Source: Corbicula japonica
Lineage: Eukaryota > Mollusca > Bivalvia > Venerida > Cyrenidae
Assembly (NCBI GenBank): GCA_038501625.1
Contig: JAZAYU010000038.1
Span: 1,364,001-1,428,000, forward strand
Length of the DNA stretch: 64,000 nucleotides
Reading direction: 5' to 3'
Positions 56,901 to 64,000 of this stretch are shown here, piece after piece (within the stretch, counting starts at the first letter, position 1; each line of letters opens with the position of its first letter). A model generated the notes under the pieces. That model was not told where the DNA came from and made no database searches. It saw only the letters and a program-made list of their open reading frames with translations. Made by a program: the position numbers and the translations under genes.

Positions 56901-59900
56901 CATCCACTACCAGTACTACGGCTGACACAACAACCACAGTGCCTACATCCACTACCAGTACTACGGCTGACACAACAACCACAGTGCATACATCCACTTC
57001 CAGTACTACGGCTGACACAACAACAACAGTGCCTACGACCTCTTCCAGTACTACAGCTGGCACAACAACCACAGTGCCTACAACAACTTCCAGTACTACG
57101 GCTGACACAACAACCACTGTGTCTACATCCACTACCAGTACTACGGCTGACACAACAACCACAGTGCCTACATCCACTTCCAGTACTACGGCTGACACAA
57201 CAACCACAGTGCCTACATCCACTACCAGTAGTACGGCTGACACAACAACCACAGTGCCTACATCCACTACCAGTACTACGGCTGACACAACAACCACAGT
57301 GCATACAACAACTTCCAGTACTACGGCTGACACAACAACCACAGTGCCTACATCCACTTCCAGTACTACGGCTGACACAACAACCACAGTGCCTACATCC
57401 ACTTCCAGTACTACGGCTGACACAACAACCACAGTGCATACATCCACTTCCAGTACTACGGCTGACACAACAACCACAGTGCCTACATCCACTTCCAGTA
57501 CTACGGCTGACACAACAACCACAGTGCCTACATCCACTTCCAGTACTACGGCTGTCACAACAACCACAGTGCCTACATCCACTATCAGTACTACGGCTGA
57601 CACAACAACCACAGTGCCTACATCCACTACAAGTACTACGGCTGACACAACAACCACAGTGCCTACATCCACTACCAGTACTACGGCTGACACAACAACC
57701 ACAGTGCCTACATTCACTTCCAGTACTACGGCTGACACAACAACCACAGTGCCTACATCCACTACCAGTATTACGGCTGACACAACAACCACAGTGCCTA
57801 CATCCACTACCAGTACTACGGCTGACACAACAACCACAGTGCCTACATCCACTACCAGTACTACGGCTGACACAACAACCACACTGCCTACATCCACTAC
57901 CAGTACTACGGCTGACACAACAACCACAGTGCCTACATCCACTACCAGTACTACGGCTGTCACAACAACCACACTGCCTACATCCACTACCAGTACTACG
58001 GCTGACACAACAACCACAATGCCTGCTACTTCATCCAGTACTACAGCTGACACAACTGCCACAATGCCTACAACCACTTCTAGTACTACAGCTTACACCA
58101 CAATAACAATGCCTACGACAACATTTACTACCACAACTGAAGCAACAACCACAACTTTTAAAACAACAACTTCTTCTGGTACATTTTGACTTACACAAAA
58201 AAAGTTATCAAATTACCGCTCATTTCACTCAATTTTGTCTTATCAATTTTCCGTATATATATTTTTTTTAATTTTCGTCAACTGTACCAAGACACCTTTA
58301 TTCAGTGACGCGTCTAAGATCTGGCCATCGAAACTACTTTTAGTAGACTTTTGATTAATTTCTGAACCTGCAAAAGCCAGTGTAAAGTGGTCGTTTTCTA
58401 TTGACTGCCTGTCTGCACTTTAGTTAAACGCAGCACAAAACAGCATATAAATTCATACAATTGACGAACTACAAGCACAACAATTATGAGAATATATCTC
58501 AATATTTTGTTTAGCCACAAATGTTTCAATTACATTAATATAATACGAGTACTTGAAAAATACAGTATCAGTTTACACTTCTTGATCATTGTTGTCTGCC
58601 TGAGCATGACAGCATGGTCAGTGCATACGAAAACCAGATAAAGAAGTATCTTTGTATTTTACAGCACGATCAACACTTCTTCTGGACTACACTAGTCATA
58701 AATATATATCCTTCCAAGGTATCAGGGATGGATGTCAGGATTTGAAAGACTTTGACTGTCCTATAAAAGTCGGTGACGAGTTTCGAAGTAAAATGTATGT
58801 AAGTACCCAATACATAGTGAGTGAATGATTTTTGATAATTATAACAGAAGCTTCAAGTTGTTAAAAATAATTAGTATTTTGGCACTCTTTTAATACTCTT
58901 TGAACATATCATTTGAAACAGACCCATGCATGTTGCTTTACGGGCCTCTGGTAATAAAATTGAGAATAGCAACCAGTCTCAGTCATAAAGTCGTCCATTG
59001 GTTAGTTGTAAGACTGTGCTCGTTTTCAACCAATGAAATAGCTGAGATCTGAGATTGGTCTCAAAATTAAATTCATTGCGTTGCAGGCTGGAGGTACAAT
59101 ACATAACATCTTTAAAGGCTCTCAACTGACAATATCATTATAATACCGTTTTTTGTGTTAAGGAACAGGTGCACACTAAATTTTGAAAAAAAAAACTTTC
59201 ATGTTCAGAATTAGAAACAAAGAAAAGCGTTTTTAGATTTCTTGACTATGACTCGAGAAAAATTATGTTCATTGATTTAACTTTTAAATAATATCAGGCA
59301 TTTAAAACAATATATGATCGACAATTTTACCAACTGGTACTAGAATACTACTAAAACAAAAATTCAATTCAAATATTTTATTTTTATACCGATTTTGTAA
59401 CTGCGCAACAAATAAAGATGAAAGTTTGCTGCAGAAATTTACTCTTTTAGATTTGCGAAAATGGCATTGTAACCTTCAATGGCGCATATGAAGCTAATTT
59501 CATACCAACCAGTGCAAACGATAGGAAAGCTTTCGCGAGGAAAGCAATCGTTGCCCCATATTTCTCCAACATAGATCTTCGTACATCGGGCAGTGTCTTC
59601 TATCGTATATACAACGAAGAGGATTATGCAGCTGACTTTATTGTGGAAGCAACAATAAGTACAGTCCTGACTTCCGCCGGTTATCGTGATATGGACGTGT
59701 TCTTGCTGGTCGTGGTCACTTGGGAACGCGTGGCCGAGGTTAACAAACCTGTTACTGATGTATGTACATTTTATCAAATATTAAGAATCTATAAATCAAT
59801 TTTGCTATATTTAGACAATAGAGATTTTCCATTGAATGCCAGCAACTGAAAAGGAAAATGGATAAAAGTGAATTATAACTGATTTAATTAAAAGATACTA

Positions 59901-61974
59901 ACATTACAAAAATAACACAAAAAATAACAATCTTTTATACTATTAAGTATTGTTTTTCTTTTTGTTGTTATGACATAAAAATAACATAAATAAATACAAC
60001 GTTTAATACTTTTAAGTGTTGTTTTTCTTTTTTCTATAGTGTTACATCAGCAGCGTTTATCCTTGATGGTTTATATGTTGTTTAAAAATCTGACATGAAA
60101 AAAACAAGCTATGTTTTTTTTTAACTTTAAATTTATTATAACCGAGTTTAAGAAACAGAATCCTTATAAATGCAGCCAGTTTAGATATATTAGACGGAAA
60201 CAACTATAATTTGCTAACTTGTATAAAAAAATATATACAAATCGTGTAAAACCTGAAATAATTTGCCCTTTTTCAGATTTCAACATTTCAGTTAATCATT
60301 ATATCTGATGGATCATCTAATACCCTAGCATTCTTCTCTTACCTCGATGGAAGTATGAAGTTTTCCACCAAAGAAAACCTGATTGGCTTTGCAACTGAAC
60401 TTACACAAAGTTACAGGACAAGAGTGGTCGACCCTGTGGGTGAATACTTTAACTTAGGTTAGTGTATAGTGTCTTCGCCCGCCCGGCTAGCTCAGTGGAT
60501 TGAGCATCGGACTGTCAATCCAGGGGTCGTGAGTTCGATCCCCAGCCGAGGCGGGAAAAATTTCTCCGTGACAATTGAACTCGGACATTGTGTCTGAGAG
60601 TCATTTGTCCCTCACCTCTGATTCAAGTGAGGAAGCAGTCAGTCGCTTGCGGAGAAATTGGTTAGTACTGGTTAGAGACCCAGGAACACCGGTTAGGTGG
60701 ACTGACCGCCGGGATATAACCAGAAAGGTGTTGAAACCAGGCGTTAAACCCCAAACAAACAAAACAAACAAGTATAGATTTCTTCATTTTATTTCTTTGT
60801 TCGTTGTTTTTAAAATTAAACAAATTATACATACTTGGACAATTTCCATCATTTTTAATATTGCAATACCATTGGTTCTCATTCTAAAGTTACTTCATAA
60901 ACCGATAGGCACATTGACTGAGAGGAATGGTCACATTGACCGAGTGTTATGGTAACTCAGTTCGCATTCGCAAAATAAATTGACAGCACAGTAATTGGAG
61001 TGGAATGTACATTACAATATTTGGCCTTATGAATTACTATAATAAGATTTAACTTATTTACGAATGCAAGTTGTTACAGTTTTGCTGGTTAACTAGAATG
61101 GGGTTTCAATGTTGATTATCTGCTAAAATTATTTAAATCAATGCTCGAAAATAAAAAATTACAGGACGTATGGGCTTTCTATGGTTCTCCCTCAACACGG
61201 GTTTGGATGAAACCGAGTCTCCCTGTATGACGTGTAGGCTGTGGGTGAAAACTGAACAGTTCGAACAGAACACACTTCATCGATTCTGGAATGAGATACC
61301 CGATTGTCCTTGTGATCAGCGTACCATACCTACAACAGGATCCTTCAGAAGCTTAAAGTCGCAGATCCTGACGAGGGGATCCAATCTTTGCTATGACTTT
61401 ATTTCAAGTACAAGATTTAACAGACAGGGTTCGGTCAGTATTGAATTCTTTCTCTACGTTTAACTAGTATGGTCTCTAACCTTATATCATTTTTTTATTC
61501 AGAGGATTATATCAAATGTTTGAAATTGTGCTGCACATTATCAGGAAATTCAATTCGTAAACAAATTACGTCCCATTCAACCAATAACGAAATCTGAAGA
61601 TTTGTTCATGACCTCTGTTATTCGTCATGAATTTCTAGAAAACTGTATAAAAGTTTGAAACGCTCCACTTCACAGAATTCAAAAAAGCATATACTTATAA
61701 ACTTGTATAATTAAAAACTAAAACCTGGCCATTCCATTCGTGCTATAGATTTGTTGCTACAAGAATTCAGCAAACGACAGGGGATATATTTCCGACACTC
61801 AAAATGGTGGATTTAAGACGAGGTACAGTCAGCAAATCAAACCGTTGCTAGACGTAGAAATTACCATGAAAGGGATATGTTGTGATGCTGGACTTTGCGA
61901 CGCTTTCCATTCTGTTCGACCGCAAAACAGATGGTGTACATCTAGACCGTTAGTTTCGTCAGGTATAAGCATAT

Positions 61975-62029
<55 letters not shown>

Positions 62030-63634
62030 TTCACATTATTGATATTATTTCTAAATAAAAGTATTTTAATAACCTTGTGCTCGTCTGACATATATTCAGT
62101 AAAGTAAATGTAATACTCAATTTAATGATGACAAAAACGTCCCAAACACAGACAGCTTTCTAAAGCAATTAAAATGAATGATTCAAGATTAATAAGAATA
62201 TTGATGATGAGACCATTTCTTATTTAGGTGGAGGGACAGGTGATCCACATGTTTTGACGTTAGATGGAAAGCAGTTCACCTTTAACGGACATGGGGAGTA
62301 CACTATGATGAATCTAAACACCAGCGAGTTGACGTTTATACTTCAATCGAGGACAGAACCTTATTTAAATGAAAATAAAAAGTCTGTAGGAGCAACTGTA
62401 TACACAGCCTTTGCAGCGAGAGAGACGATGGGCGGAACACCGTCGTCTTTCACAATTGAACTGGATGCTGTAACATTGTCGGGTATAAATTTATCTCATC
62501 AACATTAGCATTAACATACCATACAAGCTCAATCTTCGACTTTTTATCTAGTTTTGCAAAGTTCTAGTATTGTGTTTTGCTTTTAAATTAGTTTTACTTT
62601 AGTTTTACAGACAAAATGGTCCCAAAAAGTTTATTTTTACGTTTGAATATTTAATACATTAAATACTAGTGAAATTATGATATAACATTTCGTCCAATCA
62701 GAAGAAGGCTTTCTAATTTATAATGGGGCGTAACATTATTGGACGGTTCTCTACCTTAAATATGGACAGCTATGTTTAAAATCTTTTTTTTCTTGTTGTT
62801 TATTACAGATCTTCAAATTAAAGTAAATGGCCGATCATGGACAACGGAGTTTAGCAAAGAAGATGAGTTCACTAGGGAGTTCGATAATGTATTCATCAGC
62901 AAGCCGAAGCCAAAGACTGTTGAAGTTACATTCCTTAACTCACGCAAGTATCTTGCGATTATGGAAAATATTTATAATTTATCCAGTCACAGAAAGTTAT
63001 TGTCAAAGTGAACTGTTAAATTATGTTTTGTCAAGTGATAAAGAAACGCAGTGTGACATTTATTTGCAATATGTTGTAAACGCTTTGATAACAACAATGA
63101 AAAAATCTGCACATAACTTCCCTATGTAACAGCGCACATGGTACAGTACCGAATGTCGAGTAATGAGATTACAATTTCCGGGAAAAGCGTGAAACGGGAA
63201 AACTAGAATCATATTCAATGGTTACTTTGCGTTTCTTGATCTCTAGAGTAAAGCATCTTGACAAAGAATTCGAGAATGATCAAATAAAATTCTTACCTGT
63301 CTAAGGCTTGTTTTGCATAATATATTTATGTAACAATGTCATAGATGAATATTGTTTGTGTTCAGGCACATGATTATAGCCTTTTTTCATTTAATCTCAT
63401 CAGAAATTACAACTTATTTGTTAACATTTCATATTGCAGGTATAAGGGTATCTGTAGAGGCAACAAATAAATTACTGACCATCGCGTTTAGTTTACCGAA
63501 CCAATACGCTAATTTGACAAGGGGTCTTTTAGGCAATGCAAACGGTAACCCGGACGACGACCTCATTTTTCCTAATGGGACAGTATTATCAACAAACTCA
63601 ACAGAAAGACAAATCTTCCAGTATGGACAAGCAT
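38929..63634 (+). CDS. Gene 3: giant MUC4-like mucin (signal peptide, PTS repeats, NIDO, AMOP, VWD), 3' partial
   Basis: Exons 38929-38986, 45126-58178, 58665-58798, 59451-59759, 60277-60457, 61165-61428, 61771-61962, 62228-62482, 62809-62943 and 63440-63634 join in phase. Order: signal peptide, a 13-kb Thr/Ser-rich tandem-repeat exon (about 4,350 residues if uninterrupted), NIDO, AMOP, VWD. NIDO-AMOP-VWD after a long mucin domain is the known MUC4 layout. The likely product is a heavily O-glycosylated secreted or surface mucin. The VWD end and any EGF or transmembrane part lie beyond 64000. The repeat exon has frameshifts between about 51050 and 56050 that look like assembly artefacts. Confidence 0.85.
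39785..41597 (-). pseudogene. Pogo-like DDE transposase, disrupted
   Basis: Minus-strand pieces in order: helix-turn-helix part with KKKAALTFNKSRTTLLDKL (41597-41337); CENP-B-like and first catalytic Asp in NGDETGF (41336-40938); AQITVMTACNA (40971 leftward); second Asp in FVDGHSTH; third Asp in LPLD before PMKQAWKR (40868-40437). A Lys-rich then acidic tail ends with CPGC (39785-40034). Lesions: an in-frame TGA at 41337-41339 (probably a former Trp codon), one frameshift near 40970 and one near 40800. The canonical Q before P-L-D is changed. Not functional as it stands. Confidence 0.85.
42071..42205. mobile_element. Foldback element of a second family, nested in the pogo element
   Basis: Long inverted repeat. 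TATTTGGTT...TGTGAGGATATATTGCCGGT is mirrored by ACCGGCAATATATCCTCACA...AACCAAATA, with a centre of about 25 bases. It has no internal gene. Confidence 0.85.
43440..43535 (+). repeat. Dispersed hairpin repeat, copy 5 (3' truncated)
   Basis: Matches copy 3 up to CAGGCTCGGTTTCATTGAGCC and GGGCAGT, then stops. The hairpin stem is kept in part. Confidence 0.5.
43838..43875. repeat. Poly-C/poly-A tract
   Basis: C-rich run with T interruptions followed by about ten A. Length may be unreliable in sequencing. Confidence 0.85.
44172..44786. mobile_element. MITE with ~25-bp terminal inverted repeats and TA flanks
   Basis: Left end CCATAAACTGGGATATTTTT and right end, read inward, CCGTAAATTGGGATATTTTG. 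TA on both sides (44170-44171, 44787-44788). About 615 bp, no transposase. The termini suggest the Tc1/mariner superfamily. Confidence 0.65.
45126..58178 (+). CDS. Gene 3 giant exon: PTS mucin domain
   Basis: Follows acceptor CACAG and enters in frame (AATTTKMPT). Almost the whole exon is a 45-base unit coding TTADTTTTVPTSTSS: 11 of 15 residues are Thr/Ser, with one Asp and one Pro per unit. Variable sites are V/M/L/T (9), P/H/T (10), T/S (12) and S/T (14). No cysteine in frame. The frame is open 45126-51052 and again about 56084-58178; between these lie about a dozen indels. The array degenerates near 58020-58178 (MPATSSS, FTTTTEATTTTFKTTTSS) before donor GTACAT. Long antisense frames are shadows of the period-3 repeat. 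Confidence 0.85.
45180..58120. repeat. 45-bp tandem array, about 290 copies
   Basis: Period 45 bases throughout. Higher-order structure is visible: 675-bp (15-unit) blocks repeat at 53.3-55.6 kb, and a 315-bp (7-unit) block repeats at 48.8-49.3 kb. A longer duplication links about 50.33-51.05 kb with 51.90-52.63 kb. This indicates expansion by unequal exchange. Confidence 0.92.
58179..58664. other. Gene 3 intron, no feature
   Basis: AT-rich intron with nothing recognised. The same holds for the unlisted parts of 58799-59450, 59760-60276, 60771-61164, 61429-61770, 62483-62808, 62944-63439 and 63635-64000. Confidence 0.4.
58665..58798 (+). CDS. Gene 3 exon: segment between mucin domain and NIDO
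   Basis: Codes LLLDYTSHKYISF, a two-Cys loop (DGCQDLKDFDC) and FRSKMY. Acceptor TTACAG, donor GTAAGT, phase 1-0. Confidence 0.7.
58950..59073. repeat. Diverged foldback element in gene 3 intron
   Basis: Imperfect inverted repeat (ACCAGTCTCAG against CTGAGATTGGTCTCAAAAT; CCATTGGTTAG against CCAATGAAATAG). Its arms resemble those at 30697 and 36185 (AGTCTCAAATCTC), suggesting a related older family. Confidence 0.55.
59451..59759 (+). CDS. Gene 3 exon: NIDO domain, first part
   Basis: Contains the NIDO core: IVAPYFSNIDLRTSGSVFYR, then the aspartate-rich YNEEDYAADF and the strand VFLLVVVTWERV. NIDO is the nidogen-type extracellular domain of MUC4 and relatives. Acceptor TTTAG, donor GTATGT, phase 0-0. 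Confidence 0.85.
60277..60457 (+). CDS. Gene 3 exon: NIDO domain, second part
   Basis: STFQLIIISDGSSNTLAFF matches the NIDO strand NTFQ-(V/L)-xx-DG-x-S, and IGFATELTQSY closes the domain. Acceptor TTTCAG, donor GTTAGT (weaker than the usual GTAAGT), phase 0-1. A SINE begins 20 bases after this donor. Confidence 0.83.
60478..60770 (+). mobile_element. tRNA-Asp-derived SINE, copy 2
   Basis: Same family as 17910-18203 with only a few differences. tRNA head with anticodon GTC, body ending GCGTTAAACCCC, and a CAAACAAA tail. Imperfect target duplication GTATAG..TCTTC at 60464 and 60772. Inserted 20 bases downstream of the NIDO exon donor. Confidence 0.88.
61165..61428 (+). CDS. Gene 3 exon: AMOP domain, first part
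   Basis: Codes GFLWFSLN, then the AMOP cysteine pattern CMTCRLWV, FWNEIPDCPCD and LCYDFISS. AMOP is an extracellular adhesion-associated domain found in MUC4. Acceptor TTACAG. The donor G|GTTCGG is non-standard but gives the right phase (1-1) for the next exon. Confidence 0.78.
61771..61962 (+). CDS. Gene 3 exon: AMOP domain, second part
   Basis: ANDRGYISDTQ, then KGICCDAGLCDAFHSVRP with the CC pair expected near the AMOP end, then RWCTSRP. Acceptor ATTCAG at 61770 gives phase 1 (the alternative AAG at 61763 gives phase 0). Donor GTATAA. Confidence 0.72.
61972..62033. repeat. (TTTA)n microsatellite
   Basis: About 15 copies of the tetramer, starting nine bases after the donor of the preceding AMOP exon. 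Confidence 0.95.
62228..62482 (+). CDS. Gene 3 exon: VWD domain start
   Basis: GDPHVLTLDGKQFTFNGHGE is the diagnostic start of a von Willebrand type D domain, followed by LQSRTEP and FAARETMGGTPSSFTIEL. Acceptor TTTAG, donor GTATAA, phase 1-1. Confidence 0.88.
62809..62943 (+). CDS. Gene 3 exon: VWD domain, middle, with GC donor
   Basis: Codes LQIKVNGRSWTTEF and TVEVTFLNS. Acceptor TTACAG, phase 1. No GT donor fits; CAC|GCAAGT at 62944 gives phase 1 and a GC-AG intron joining to the next exon. Confidence 0.7.
63440..63634 (+). CDS. Gene 3 exon: VWD domain, Gly-Leu-Leu-Gly motif
   Basis: IRVSVEATNKLLTIAFSLP, then RGLLGNANGNPDDDLIFPNG, the conserved VWD end motif with calcium-type acidic cluster. 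Acceptor TTGCAG, donor GTAAGT, phase 1-1. The gene continues past the window. Confidence 0.85.
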
Positions 63635-64000
63635 GTAAGTCAGCTTTGGTTTACGTTGTATGAATGTGTGCTGTAGATTTGTTTGTACTAATGTTGCAAT
63701 ATAGGTGGCAAGGAGTAAAGCTTTATATAAGTTGATTATATACAATATTTTGCTATTATTTATTTTACAAAGTTTTACTTTTTATTCAAATGTTCGGACA
63801 CTTTTTCTTTAATCAAGAATAGTACAGAATTTTTATAGCTTAATGTTCATTCATGTTAACATGTTTCATGTTGTTTGTTATAACTAAACTTAAAGTACGT
63901 CGATTGTTTATATGTTGGGACATGCGTAGATAAACAAAAACAATATAATGGTTATTATAATTAGCAAATTATTTGTTCAACTTGCGTGTTACTGTTACTG

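Noticed and set aside
59439..59777. Minus-strand frame of 112 codons
   Set aside because: Antisense of the NIDO exon.

Overview
The window reads as animal nuclear DNA, most likely from a mollusc and probably a bivalve (inference). It is AT-rich and its genes have many small exons with GT-AG introns. It carries two young tRNA-Asp-derived SINEs whose 3' domain looks like the family widespread in molluscs, Penelope-like and non-LTR retrotransposon remnants, pogo-type DNA transposons, foldback elements and several satellites. No bacterial, phage, CRISPR or operon features were seen.

Three protein genes lie on the + strand, in the same orientation. Gene 1 (before position 600 to 15817; its 5' end is outside the window) encodes a single-pass membrane protein: a run of EGF domains, a short Thr-rich linker, a SEA domain with a likely self-cleavage site, a second Cys-rich EGF-like segment, a transmembrane helix and a cytoplasmic tail ending in a PDZ-ligand-like sequence. 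This order resembles vertebrate membrane mucins of the MUC3/12/17 type without the long mucin domain. Gene 2 (21570-30205) encodes a small secreted protein of about 205 residues with a signal peptide, four Notch-type EGF repeats and a hydrophobic C-terminus that may be a GPI-anchor signal. Gene 3 (38929 to beyond 64000) encodes a giant MUC4-like mucin: signal peptide, one 13-kb exon of about 290 tandem 15-residue Thr/Ser repeats, then NIDO, AMOP and VWD domains. The gene runs off the right edge.

The rest is dominated by repeats. Gene 1 introns hold a partial exon duplication that left a chimeric dead exon, a ~170-bp tandem repeat, an ACC/AAC low-complexity tract that imitates a mucin domain, and a 51-bp minisatellite. 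The 15.8-21.5 kb spacer holds Penelope-like fragments and a SINE. Gene 2 intron 1 holds a decayed LINE. The 30.2-36.9 kb spacer holds a foldback element, a 32-bp minisatellite of about 40 copies and a pogo-type MITE carrying a nested second foldback copy. Gene 3 intron 1 holds a 3.77-kb pogo-like transposon with terminal repeats and TA target duplications still visible but a broken transposase, plus another TA-flanked MITE.

The genes fit a shared theme of epithelial surface or secreted mucus proteins. The most unusual regions are the giant mucin exon (higher-order repeats and a block of indels that look like consensus-assembly blends) and the remodelling of EGF exons by tandem duplication and loss in genes 1 and 2.
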